Positions 9,551 through 17,379 of a DNA stretch of 64,000 bases are shown here, one piece after another. This DNA is from an uncultured Photobacterium sp. (GTDB lineage Bacteria > Pseudomonadota > Gammaproteobacteria > Enterobacterales > Vibrionaceae): the NCBI RefSeq assembly GCF_947502415.1, contig NZ_CANMZV010000005.1:186001-250000 (forward strand), given 5' to 3'. The first letter of the stretch is position 1. The number at the start of each line of letters is the position of its first letter. The notes under the pieces were generated by a model. The model searched no databases. It saw only the letters and a program-made list of their open reading frames with translations, and was not told where the DNA came from. The translations under genes were made by a program, and so were the position numbers.

Positions 9551-10699
9551 ATGGGTGTAACAGTTAACACCAACGTGTCTGCCATGACTGCGCAGCGTTA
9601 CCTGGGCAAAGCAACAAGTGATCTGAATACCTCTATGGAACGTCTTTCTACAGGTAGTAAGATCAATAGTGCTAAAGACGATGCTGCAGGTCTGCAGATT
9701 TCAAACCGTTTGGTTGCACAGACGCGTGGCCTGAATGTCGCAATGCGTAATGCCAACGACGGTATTTCAATTGCGCAAACAGCTGAAGGTGCGATGCAGG
9801 AATCCACTAGTATCTTGCAGCGTATGCGAGATTTGTCCCTGCAGTCAGCCAACGGTGCTAACTCAGAAGAAGACCGTGTAGCGATTCAGCAAGAAGTGAC
9901 AGCGCTTCAGGATGAATTGAACCGTATTGCAGAAACAACGGCATTTGGTGGTCGAAAGCTTCTAAATGGTACTTTTGGTGAAGCGGCTTTCCAGATCGGT
10001 GCTGATTCCGGTGAAGCCTTGATCATGGGTATGGATAGTGTTCGTGCTGACTATGAAAAGATGGGCGGTAGCCTGTTGGTATCAACAACCATAATTGAGC
10101 CAAAAGCAATTTTGAATGCCGATGCAACTGTTAGTTTTTCGGTAACGGATCAGTTTGGTAATAAGACCGACGCTAGCGTTGACCTGCTAAAAGGTGACGA
10201 TATCGAAGAAATTGCAACCCGCATCAATGGTCAAAATAGTGCTGTTAATGCTTCGGTAAGCGAAAAGGGTGAGCTGCAGCTGTTTGCAGATGGTGGTGAG
10301 CTGACAATTACTCAGGGCAAGATGAGTATGCTTAATGAGGACGGCAAAGTCGCTCCTGGTGATATTGCTGGTGCTGCTCAGAACGTTACCGTCGGCGGTA
10401 TTGATGTTGAGTCTGTCGGTGGTGCGCAGCAGGCGGTGCCAATCATTGATGCAGCATTGAAGTATCTTGATACCCAACGTGCGGATTTGGGTGCGAAGCA
10501 GAACCGTTTAGGCCACACAATTAACAACTTGGCGAATATTTCTGAAAACGTATCGCAGTCTAACAGTCGTATTCGCGATACTGATTTCGCGAAGGAAACG
10601 ACGGAAATGACAAAGAGTCAGATCCTACAGCAGGCGAGTACATCGATCTTGGCTCAGGCCAAGCAGATACCTCAGGCTGCATTGACTTTGCTGCAATAA
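9551..10699 (+). CDS. fliC: Flagellin (sigma-54-type, first of two tandem copies)
   Basis: Filament subunit of 382 residues. N-terminal D0/D1 (about 1-150) contains [40 protein letters not shown] and [12 protein letters not shown]. The C-terminal D1/D0 (about 295-382) has [17 protein letters not shown] and [17 protein letters not shown]. The central domain is short and variable. It is highly similar to the flagellin 2 kb downstream, an obvious tandem duplication. A GGAGAG box precedes the ATG. The perfect sigma-54 promoter suggests this is the flaA-type, FlrC-controlled flagellin, but Vibrio flagellin letters do not transfer reliably, so a generic symbol is given. Confidence 0.96.
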   Translation: MGVTVNTNVSAMTAQRYLGKATSDLNTSMERLSTGSKINSAKDDAAGLQISNRLVAQTRGLNVAMRNANDGISIAQTAEGAMQESTSILQRMRDLSLQSANGANSEEDRVAIQQEVTALQDELNRIAETTAFGGRKLLNGTFGEAAFQIGADSGEALIMGMDSVRADYEKMGGSLLVSTTIIEPKAILNADATVSFSVTDQFGNKTDASVDLLKGDDIEEIATRINGQNSAVNASVSEKGELQLFADGGELTITQGKMSMLNEDGKVAPGDIAGAAQNVTVGGIDVESVGGAQQAVPIIDAALKYLDTQRADLGAKQNRLGHTINNLANISENVSQSNSRIRDTDFAKETTEMTKSQILQQASTSILAQAKQIPQAALTLLQ

Positions 10700-10721
10700 T
10701 TTTCCGTTCTCGGAATGAGCG

Positions 10722-10757
10722 AAAACGGCAAGGGGGCAACCCCTTGCCGTTTTTGTT
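10722..10757 (+). terminator. Rho-independent terminator of flagellin 1
   Basis: A strong stem (ACGGCAAGGGG pairing with CCCCTTGCCGT, tetraloop GCAA) is followed by TTTTTGTT. A near-copy follows flagellin 2. The intron begins directly after this T-run, the insertion pattern of group IIC introns. Confidence 0.93.
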
Positions 10758-11380
10758 GTGCGCCGAGCATGGTGTTAACCTAGGAGGTGAAAGTCCTCTA
10801 CGGGCCTTGTCGAGCAGGAACTGTTAGCCTATGCAAGGGGGTCCACCGTGAGGTGGAATCTGAAGGAAGCAAATGGCAAAACATAGCTTTGACGGACAAA
10901 AATTTGATAGTAGGCATAGTCAACTTGGGTAACCTAGTAATAGATAGAATAGCCCAGAGCCTCGAACAGAAGTGTGACTATGTAAATCAGGCAGAGCTAT
11001 GGGAAAGGGTGGCATCTTACCTCGGGAGATCTTATCAACTGTCTCATAGACTAGGTTAGCAGAGATGCTTAACGAAGGTTGATAAGAAGTCAGCAGAGGG
11101 CATAGTACATTACAAATGTAAGGAAGGTCTGAACCGAGATTATACAATTCACAAATTCTCAATGTCTTTAGGGTCTCAGACAAAGAGTAGAACCCCTACA
11201 GCTACGTTGATAAAAATGGTGAAGTCGGAAATGGAACCATGATCAGTGAAGAGAGACAAGCCACAGTGGCGTTGGAGTTAAGAAAGAATATTTAAGCTAA
11301 TCATAAGATTGGTATATCTCGGAACCGCCGTATGTGACCCACGCTTGTACGGTAGTGTGTGAGGCCTCCTCCAACTCGAT
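10758..11380 (+). mobile_element. ORF-less group IIC (bacterial class C) intron
   Basis: This 623-bp stretch has no convincing gene but carries group IIC intron RNA hallmarks. The 5' end is GTGCGCC. GGTGAAAGTCC follows, then GCAAGGGGGTCC..GTGGAATCTGAAGGAAGC (about 10836-10870), the domain I core I recall from the Oceanobacillus class C intron. GAAGTCAGCAGAGGGCATAG occurs around 11087-11106. A domain V-like hairpin GAACCGCCGTATG...TACGGTAGTGTG spans 11322-11360, and a short domain VI ends CCAACTCGAT. It sits immediately 3' of a terminator stem and T-run, the known class C target. Full-length members are near 1.9 kb with a reverse transcriptase in domain IV; here domain IV is only about 190 bp, so the protein gene has been lost. 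Exact ends are inferred from GTGCG and the terminal AT. Confidence 0.82.
11239..11295 (+). pseudogene. Possible N-terminal remnant of the intron-encoded protein
   Basis: Inside the domain IV position is an 18-codon frame, MISEERQATVALELRKNI, ending in TAA shortly before domain V. It resembles what I remember of the start of class C intron reverse transcriptases, but this could not be checked. If right, a deletion removed nearly all of the gene and joined its start to the 3' part of domain IV. Confidence 0.3.
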
Positions 11381-11571
11381 TGTTTAAAACTAAGACAAGA
11401 TTATTCTTAGCACTTAGCACTTAGCAACTGAGCTGGTTATCGATATTAGTGTCTGATTATTGAAGATTTTATTTTATATTCCTGTTACCGATTCTTCGCT
11501 TCTCTCCTTTCTGTATCTTCATGAATCTGATCACTTTTCAGAGTTACCACAAAAAAAATTAAAAAAAATCT
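11381..11571. other. Gene-free AT-rich stretch upstream of flagellin 2, with a 7-bp triple repeat
   Basis: Between the intron end and the sigma-28 promoter there is no open frame of note. At 11406-11426 the heptamer CTTAGCA occurs three times in tandem. The remainder is AT-rich, with A-runs just before the promoter. Nothing else is recognisable. Confidence 0.4.
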
Positions 11572-11598
11572 TAAAGGTTTCCAATCGTATGCCGTTAA
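11572..11598 (+). promoter_or_regulatory. Sigma-28 (FliA) promoter for flagellin 2
   Basis: TAAAGGTT-N11-GCCGTTAA differs from the enterobacterial sigma-28 consensus TAAAGTTT-N11-GCCGATAA at only three bases, with exact spacing. It lies 77 bp before the flagellin ATG. FliA is encoded in this window. Confidence 0.85.
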
Positions 11599-11674
11599 AA
11601 GTCATGTACGAAGAATAACAAGGTTTTTCCGGCAGGGCTGGGCAAGCCATATCGATTACTTAAGGAGAAACATT

Positions 11675-12826
11675 ATGGCAGTTACAGTAAATACTAACGT
11701 TTCTGCAATGACCGCTCAGCGCTTTCTGGGTAAGGCTACTGAAGCTCAGGGCGACTCGATGGAGCGTCTTTCTACTGGTAGCAAGATCAACAGTGCAAAA
11801 GACGATGCGGCAGGTCTGCAGATCTCTAACCGTTTGATGACCCAGAGTCGTGGTTTAGACGTAGCAGTACGTAATGCCAACGACGGTATCTCAATGGCAC
11901 AGACCGCTGAGGGTTCTATGCAGGAAACAACCAGTATCCTGCAACGTATGCGTGACTTGTCACTGCAGTCTGCTAACGGCTCTAACTCACAGGAAGACCG
12001 TGAATCAATCCAGACAGAAGTTGCATCGCTGAACGATGAACTTAACCGTATCGCAGAAACTACGTCTTTTGGTGGTACTAAGCTGCTAAACGGCACATTC
12101 GGTTCTCGTTCGTTCCAGGTGGGTGCAGACTCAGGTGAAGCGGTACAGATGAGCTTCAAGAATATGCGTTCCGACGGTTCTGATATGGGTGGCAGCATGC
12201 TGGTTTCTGACAAAACTGCACCAGCTGACTCTACACTGAAAGCAGACACTACTGTTGGCCTGACTGTTACTGATAAGATCAGTGGTGCGGTAACAGATAT
12301 CAATGTTAACCTGGTTAAGGGCGACGATATCGAAGAGATCGCAACTCGCATCAACGGCCAGAATGACCAGATCAACGCATCGGTTTCTGAAAATGGTGAA
12401 TTGCAACTGTTCACTACTGACGGTACTGTGGGCGTTAAAACTGGCGCTATGACCATGCTTGGCAGCGACGGTAAAGATGTTGATGCAACAATCGGTGGTA
12501 CTGCAGCAAATCTGACGGTTTCAGAGATTGACGTTACTTCGGTTGGTGGTGCGCAGCAAGCAGTTGCGATTCTTGATGGTGCGATGAAGTATGTTGACTC
12601 CCACCGTGCGGATCTGGGTGCTACTCAGAACCGTTTTGGTTACACAATCAACAACTTAGAGAACGCTAACGAGAACGTAAACGCATCTAACAGTCGTATT
12701 CGTGATACTGACTTTGCGAAAGAAACAACAACTTTGACGCAGAACCAGATTCTTTCTCAGGCATCTACGTCTATCCTTGCTCAGGCAAAACAGGCGCCTC
12801 AAGCGGCACTGAGCCTGCTAGGTTAA
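11675..12826 (+). CDS. fliC: Flagellin (sigma-28-type, second tandem copy)
   Basis: 383-residue flagellin with the same D0/D1 architecture as its neighbour: [20 protein letters not shown], then [20 protein letters not shown], and C-terminal [17 protein letters not shown] with [17 protein letters not shown]. The centre differs from copy 1 mostly in about residues 165-290. AAGGAG lies 7 bp before the ATG. The preceding FliA-type promoter suggests late (class IV) expression after hook completion, as for the accessory flagellins of Vibrio. Confidence 0.96.
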   Translation: MAVTVNTNVSAMTAQRFLGKATEAQGDSMERLSTGSKINSAKDDAAGLQISNRLMTQSRGLDVAVRNANDGISMAQTAEGSMQETTSILQRMRDLSLQSANGSNSQEDRESIQTEVASLNDELNRIAETTSFGGTKLLNGTFGSRSFQVGADSGEAVQMSFKNMRSDGSDMGGSMLVSDKTAPADSTLKADTTVGLTVTDKISGAVTDINVNLVKGDDIEEIATRINGQNDQINASVSENGELQLFTTDGTVGVKTGAMTMLGSDGKDVDATIGGTAANLTVSEIDVTSVGGAQQAVAILDGAMKYVDSHRADLGATQNRFGYTINNLENANENVNASNSRIRDTDFAKETTTLTQNQILSQASTSILAQAKQAPQAALSLLG

Positions 12827-12837
12827 TATCTCGTAAT

Positions 12838-12866
12838 AACGGTAAGGGGGCAGCTCCTTGCCGTTT
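12838..12866 (+). terminator. Rho-independent terminator of flagellin 2
   Basis: Stem AACGGTAAGG / CCTTGCCGTT followed by TTTC; a near-copy of the flagellin-1 terminator. No intron is present here. flaG begins 25 bp later, so flaG is probably read through or has an unseen promoter. Confidence 0.85.
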
Positions 12867-12890
12867 TCTGCTATCAGAAGGTGAAAGAAT

Positions 12891-13370
12891 ATGGATGTCA
12901 AACCTGTTTCTACTTCTTCACTTCCTCCCCGTTCTTCTGAGAATGGCACCCATTCCTCTGTTGGCACCCATTCCTCTGTTGGCACAAATATTGCTCATAA
13001 ATATAATAGTCCTTATCAGGAGCCTTTATCTGCCGCAACTCCTATTCGTAATCAGTCGTCAGTAGCATCAAGCAGTGACAAAAGCGAATCAGCTGTTCAT
13101 CGGGTTGAACAAAGTATCGATGTTGTTCAGCAGCGTAAGCTGCAGCGCGAGGAGTTGGAAAAGGTAGTAGAGCGTATCGAAGAGTTCGTCGGTAGTACGC
13201 TCAATAAAGGGCTGGCTTTTCGGATTGATGAAGAGTCTGGCAAAAACATCGTCATCATTTACGATAAGCGTACCGGTGATGTTGTTCGTCAACTACCTGA
13301 TGAAGATATGTTAGCATTATCCCGACAGCTTGCCGCTCACTCGGGAGGGTTGTTACAGACGAAAGTGTAA
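12891..13370 (+). CDS. flaG: FlaG family protein
   Basis: FlaG proteins influence filament length and are encoded next to flagellin and fliD in polar-flagellate bacteria; the mechanism is poorly known. The first ~80 residues are low-complexity Ser/Thr/Pro-rich. The conserved FlaG domain is in the C-terminal half: LEKVVERIEEFVGSTLNKGL, then DKRTGDVVRQLPDEDMLALS (about 110-150). Near the N-terminus an 18-bp unit (12945-12962 and 12963-12980) is repeated in tandem and encodes GTHSSV twice. First of flaG-fliD-flaI-fliS. Confidence 0.92.
   Translation: MDVKPVSTSSLPPRSSENGTHSSVGTHSSVGTNIAHKYNSPYQEPLSAATPIRNQSSVASSSDKSESAVHRVEQSIDVVQQRKLQREELEKVVERIEEFVGSTLNKGLAFRIDEESGKNIVIIYDKRTGDVVRQLPDEDMLALSRQLAAHSGGLLQTKV
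12945..12980 (+). repeat. Two-copy 18-bp perfect tandem repeat inside flaG
   Basis: GGCACCCATTCCTCTGTT occurs twice back to back and a third partial copy (GGCACA) follows. The unit length is a multiple of three, so copy changes keep the frame in the disordered N-terminal part of FlaG. Confidence 0.9.
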
Positions 13371-13393
13371 ATCGACATCATTTGAGGTAGTCA

Positions 13394-14761
13394 ATGAATA
13401 TAGGCGCAGCAGCCACGGCTTCCGGTTTTGATATTAACAGCATGGTTAACAAAATCGTTGAGGCAGAGCGGGCTCCGAAAGAAGCGCGGATAAATGAGCG
13501 CCGAGATAACGTTGATGTCAGCATCAGTGCCTACGGCAAGTTGAAAGGTTCGCTGAATGACATGAAATTTATGATGGCCGATTTTCGTCGTAACCATGAT
13601 CTATCGGCACGAACTGCTTCATCAGATAACAACGATGTGCTGACAGCCAAAGCTTCACATGAGGCAATCCCTGGGAAATATAGCGTTAAGATTGAGCAGT
13701 TGGCGCAATCTCACAAGGTTGTATCCGGAACTTTTGATGAAGATAAAACGATGGGGGCCGGCAAGCTTGCAATTTCATTGGGTGGCAGCAAGTTTGATGT
13801 TGACATCCCTGAAAACGAAAGCAAGATTATTGATGTTGTTCGCCAGATCAACCGTCATCCATCGAATACCGGCGTTATGGCCTCAGTGATCAAAGATGAT
13901 GCCGGTGCCCGCTTGGTTTTGTCTGCTGATAAAAGCGGCGAGCAGAATTCGATTAAGGTGCGAGTTGATGCCCCAGTTGCCAGTACACTGCAAAAATTTG
14001 GCTTCAACCCCAATAATGAAGTCAACATGATGAGTGAAATGCAGGTTGCCAAGGATGCTAAAGTCGTTATTGACGGGCTGGCAACGGTGACTAGCGATTC
14101 CAACACGATTAAAGATGCTATTAAGGGTGTCGATCTCAATCTGGTCGCTATGGCAGATAGCAAAGGCGATTCGGATGCCGTCATAGACGTGGCTTATGAC
14201 CGTGTTGCCGTTGGCGGAGCGATAGAACAGTTTGTTAACGCTTATAACCAGTTTTTCGAAACGTCCCAACAACTGGCCAAGTTTGATCCTGAAACTCAGG
14301 AAAAAGGACCATTGGTGGGCGATAGTATTATCCGTACCGTGAATAATCAGTTACGTTCCGCATTTTCTTCCCCAATCGAAGGTGCCCCGGACACGGTCAA
14401 AACACTGAGTGAACTCGGGGTGATGACAACCATGGCCGGCCGTCTAGAAATTGACTACGATTTGCTGGACAGACAGCTTGAACAAAACTTTTCCGATGTT
14501 GGCGAGTTTTTTGGTAGCCGGAATGGTTTTGCCCGACGGGTCGAAGATTTAATCCATGCCCATACAGGGATCACCGGCAGTATCAAGGGGCGGCAGAATA
14601 GCCTCAGTGATCAGATGATGCGTCTGAATACAGAGCAAACCAATCTGAATCGCCGGATGGAAGGTGTTCAGAAGCGTACCCATGATCAGTTTAGCGCTAT
14701 GGATAGCGCTATGGGTAAGATGAAAGGTCAGCTCAGCTCAATGATGAGTATGATGCCGTAG
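13394..14761 (+). CDS. fliD: Flagellar filament cap protein FliD
   Basis: FliD (HAP2) forms the cap that folds incoming flagellin at the filament tip. The N-terminus reads ASGFDINSMVNKIVEAERAP, the standard start. The C-terminal coiled-coil (about 385-440) contains RLNTEQTNLNRRMEGVQKR and ends in a Met-rich tail typical of cap proteins. At 455 residues it is close to the enterobacterial size and, from memory, shorter than some Vibrio FliD proteins of about 660, suggesting fewer outer domains. AGG box upstream. Confidence 0.95.
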   Translation: MNIGAAATASGFDINSMVNKIVEAERAPKEARINERRDNVDVSISAYGKLKGSLNDMKFMMADFRRNHDLSARTASSDNNDVLTAKASHEAIPGKYSVKIEQLAQSHKVVSGTFDEDKTMGAGKLAISLGGSKFDVDIPENESKIIDVVRQINRHPSNTGVMASVIKDDAGARLVLSADKSGEQNSIKVRVDAPVASTLQKFGFNPNNEVNMMSEMQVAKDAKVVIDGLATVTSDSNTIKDAIKGVDLNLVAMADSKGDSDAVIDVAYDRVAVGGAIEQFVNAYNQFFETSQQLAKFDPETQEKGPLVGDSIIRTVNNQLRSAFSSPIEGAPDTVKTLSELGVMTTMAGRLEIDYDLLDRQLEQNFSDVGEFFGSRNGFARRVEDLIHAHTGITGSIKGRQNSLSDQMMRLNTEQTNLNRRMEGVQKRTHDQFSAMDSAMGKMKGQLSSMMSMMP

Positions 14762-14787
14762 TAATGAATTAGGTAAGAGAGTCACGC

Positions 14788-15072
14788 ATGCAGCATTTAC
14801 AACAGCTAGACAGTGAATTGGAGGTTATGCTCTCCGCTGAAGGGGATGTAGACCCTGAACTGTTGCAGCAGTTATTGCAGCAGCGTGAACAGATCTTGCG
14901 TGCGTTAATGGCCCAGTCTGAACTCCTGGAAAAAACAGCGTGGCAGGCGGCCGTCGAACGAACGTCGTGCTTACTTGAACAGATCTGCCTACGCCGGGAC
15001 AGATCAGCAAGTCAGCTTCAGCGACTACAGCACGGGCAACGCTCGATGCAGGTTTACAATAAATTTCGGTAA
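14788..15072 (+). CDS. flaI: FlaI, FliT-like flagellar chaperone
   Basis: A 94-residue helical protein between fliD and fliS, the slot that FliT-type chaperones of FliD occupy in other bacteria and that is called flaI in Vibrio. Mostly Gln/Leu/Glu-rich heptads (QLLQQREQILRALMAQSELLEK), compatible with a small helical bundle. No catalytic motif. Identification rests on position, size and composition more than strong sequence signature. Confidence 0.8.
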   Translation: MQHLQQLDSELEVMLSAEGDVDPELLQQLLQQREQILRALMAQSELLEKTAWQAAVERTSCLLEQICLRRDRSASQLQRLQHGQRSMQVYNKFR

Positions 15073-15082
15073 GGTTAGAAAA

Positions 15083-15493
15083 ATGACAATGAGAGGATCT
15101 CTACAGGCTTATAAACGAGTCTCAGTGGATAGTCAGTTAACATCGGCATCGCCGCACCGGGTGGTTTCGATGCTAATGGCTGGAGCAATTGAGCGTTTGA
15201 TCCAAGGCAAGGTTGCCATGCAGCAGGGCTCAATTGCGGTAAAGGGTGAGCGCTTGGGTAAAGCGTTGGATATCGTGATCAGCCTGCGCAGCTGTTTATC
15301 GATGGATGATGGTGGTGATGTTGCATCAAACCTAGACTCTTTGTACGAGTTTATGATTCAGCAAATCTACAAGGCAAACCAGGAAAACCTGGCCGAGCCG
15401 ATTGATGATGTTATTGAAATGTTGCGCGGAATTAAGTCTGCTTGGGATCAGATCCCGACGGAATTTCACAGTATGACACAGCTTGATATGTAG
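15083..15493 (+). CDS. fliS: Flagellin export chaperone FliS
   Basis: FliS binds the C-terminus of unpolymerised flagellin and delivers it to the export gate. The 136-residue product begins MTMRGSLQAYKRVSVDSQL and has PHRVVSMLMAGAIERL and LDSLYEFMIQQIYKANQEN, the usual family blocks. The ATG at 15083 has AAGG eight bases upstream; upstream in-frame codons overlap flaI and lack homology. Ends the flaG-fliD-flaI-fliS run. Confidence 0.95.
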   Translation: MTMRGSLQAYKRVSVDSQLTSASPHRVVSMLMAGAIERLIQGKVAMQQGSIAVKGERLGKALDIVISLRSCLSMDDGGDVASNLDSLYEFMIQQIYKANQENLAEPIDDVIEMLRGIKSAWDQIPTEFHSMTQLDM

Positions 15494-15783
15494 TTGTTAT
15501 TTTGCTCTTATGAAGTTAGTTTGTTATTGGCTTCCGGTGTCTGGAAGCCAAAAAATAAGCTAAAATAAGCTGAATTGCATTTTCCTTTGTACGGGCTTCA
15601 CAGCTTTTGTGTGTCCTTGGTTGCCTTATCCTGAGCTTTTATTACAATGGATATCAATAATTTTTGGTTGCTGTTCCTCAGTAATACTAAGCTGAATAAT
15701 TTTAAATGTAATTAAAAGTTATCCAGTTTGGTATAAAAGCCACAGAAATAGAACATCCTATAAAGGCAGGCAATATCTCTCCT
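15494..15783. promoter_or_regulatory. Intergenic region upstream of flrA
   Basis: A 290-bp gap containing a perfect 9-base inverted repeat, TTGGCTTCC / GGAAGCCAA, at 15527-15551. The repeat is followed by A-residues rather than T-residues, so it is not a standard terminator for fliS. A TATAAA at 15732-15737 could be a sigma-70 -10 element for flrA. No sigma-54 site was found, consistent with flrA heading the hierarchy. Confidence 0.35.
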
Positions 15784-17241
15784 ATGCAAGCTTTAGCTAA
15801 AACCCTCGTAATTGATGACGATCAGCAGCATCGTCATGACCTTGGTGTCATTCTTAATTTTGTTGGAGAACAGCATGAGGCTGTTTCAACAAACGAGGTG
15901 GATAATTCGCTTTGGAAAAAGGATTGGAGTGCCTGTTTACTGGGAAAAATAAGTACCGGTAAATCACTTAATAAGACTCTGGACTTCCTGCGAATTCATA
16001 ATCATATTCCCGTCATTGCATTATCGGATCATGCCCGTGAATTGGCTGGCTTACCGAATTATGTCGGTGAGCTTGAGTTGCCTCTTCATTACGGACAATT
16101 ATCGGATGCTTTACGCCATTGTCAGGAATTTCTTGGCAAGCGAGCGTTCCAGGTGCCGCAGCTGGCCCGGAAAAATACATTATTCCGCAGCATGGTCGGT
16201 CGTAGCGAAGCGATTAGCGAGATTCGTCACTTGGTAGAGCAAGTGGCTGTAACTGATGCTAGCGTTTTGATTCTAGGTGAATCTGGTACTGGCAAGGAAG
16301 TCGTGGCTCGTAATATTCACTACCATTCATCTCGAGGTAAAGGTCCCTTCGTACCAGTTAACTGTGGCGCGATCCCGCCGGACTTACTGGAAAGCGAGTT
16401 GTTTGGTCATGAAAAGGGTGCGTTTACCGGTGCAATTGCAGCCCGTAAAGGCCGTTTTGAGTTGGCTGAAGGTGGTACATTATTTCTTGACGAAATTGGT
16501 GATATGCCGATGTCGATGCAGGTTAAGCTATTGCGAGTTCTGCAAGAGCGCTGTTTCGAACGTGTTGGTGGTAATGGCACCATCAAGGCTGATGTTCGTA
16601 TCGTTGCTGCAACTCACCGTAATCTGGATGTGATGATCAGTGAAAATACGTTCCGTGAGGATCTGTATTATCGTTTGAATGTTTTCCCAATCGAGATGCC
16701 AGCATTGCGTGATCGTATCGGTGATGTTCCGCTGTTATTGCAAGAGTTGTTGGCTCGAATGGAAGCGGAAGGGGCGAAACGTGTTCATTTTACTCCGCGG
16801 GCGATTTCATCTTTGATGGATCATGATTGGCCGGGCAATGTTCGTGAGTTGGCGAACCTGGTTGAGCGTTTGATCATTTTGTATCCGGGCGAAATGGTAG
16901 ATGTGAATCATCTACCGATGAAGTACCGTTACAATGAGCTGCCAGATTTCCAGCCGGAAGAACATTTCTTATCGACTGAAGATCAGGAGCGTGCAGCTCT
17001 TGCTGATATGTTTGCTACCAGTTATGTTGAGCCGGAAGATGGTTCACCGGGCAATGACCTGCCTCCTGAAGGTGTTAATCTGAAGGAGATGCTGGCAGAG
17101 CTGGAAGTGGAGATGATCCGACAGGCTCTTGAGGCACAAACAGGTGTAGTGGCGCGAGCTGCCGACATGCTGGGTATGCGACGTACTACGCTGGTTGAAA
17201 AAATGCGTAAGTACGGCCTTAACAAAGAAGATCTTCGATAA
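15784..17241 (+). CDS. flrA: Master flagellar regulator FlrA (FleQ family, sigma-54 activator)
   Basis: 485-residue enhancer-binding protein that starts the flagellar hierarchy. The N-terminal FleQ domain (about 1-120) looks like a receiver but has no phospho-acceptor Asp (ACLLGKIS at the usual place). The AAA+ domain has Walker A GESGTGKE at 165-172 and the sigma-54-contact loop GAFTGA. The C-terminal Fis-type helix-turn-helix contains [20 protein letters not shown]. Arg135 (in LFRS) and Arg176 (in VVARN) stand exactly where V. cholerae FlrA binds cyclic di-GMP, so c-di-GMP inhibition is likely. Monocistronic, followed by the flrBC promoter. Confidence 0.97.
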   Translation: MQALAKTLVIDDDQQHRHDLGVILNFVGEQHEAVSTNEVDNSLWKKDWSACLLGKISTGKSLNKTLDFLRIHNHIPVIALSDHARELAGLPNYVGELELPLHYGQLSDALRHCQEFLGKRAFQVPQLARKNTLFRSMVGRSEAISEIRHLVEQVAVTDASVLILGESGTGKEVVARNIHYHSSRGKGPFVPVNCGAIPPDLLESELFGHEKGAFTGAIAARKGRFELAEGGTLFLDEIGDMPMSMQVKLLRVLQERCFERVGGNGTIKADVRIVAATHRNLDVMISENTFREDLYYRLNVFPIEMPALRDRIGDVPLLLQELLARMEAEGAKRVHFTPRAISSLMDHDWPGNVRELANLVERLIILYPGEMVDVNHLPMKYRYNELPDFQPEEHFLSTEDQERAALADMFATSYVEPEDGSPGNDLPPEGVNLKEMLAELEVEMIRQALEAQTGVVARAADMLGMRRTTLVEKMRKYGLNKEDLR

Positions 17242-17327
17242 GGCAAATAATTCCGATGGTGTCATTTTCTTGACGCCGTCAGTTTCCTTCTCTAGGTTAC
17301 AACCTGTTGATACTATTGGTTTTATTT

Positions 17328-17342
17328 TGGCATAAAAAGTGC
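17328..17342 (+). promoter_or_regulatory. Sigma-54 promoter for flrBC
   Basis: TGGCATA-AAAA-GTGC with exact GG-N10-GC spacing, 38 bp before flrB. The -12 box is GTGC rather than TTGC. flrBC is a FlrA/sigma-54 target in V. cholerae. Confidence 0.75.
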
Positions 17343-17379
17343 TTCATTAAGACTTTTATGCGAACTGATCAGGTATTAC

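Noticed and set aside
10787..11059. 90-codon plus-strand frame between the flagellins
   Set aside because: It lies wholly in the conserved RNA core of the group IIC intron and has no protein-like composition.
11746..12456. 236-codon antisense frame over flagellin 2
   Set aside because: Shadow frame, Ser/Leu-rich with no start signal; a similar shorter shadow exists over flagellin 1.
15527..15551. Perfect inverted repeat after fliS as a terminator
   Set aside because: Followed by A-residues rather than T-residues, so not a standard plus-strand terminator; left as an unexplained hairpin in the flrA upstream region.
15784..16140. Missing phospho-acceptor in FlrA as a defect
   Set aside because: FleQ/FlrA proteins normally lack it; not unusual.
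17242..17327. Separate small gene between flrA and flrB
   Set aside because: Only a short promoter-bearing gap; in-frame segments are too short and lack a ribosome site.
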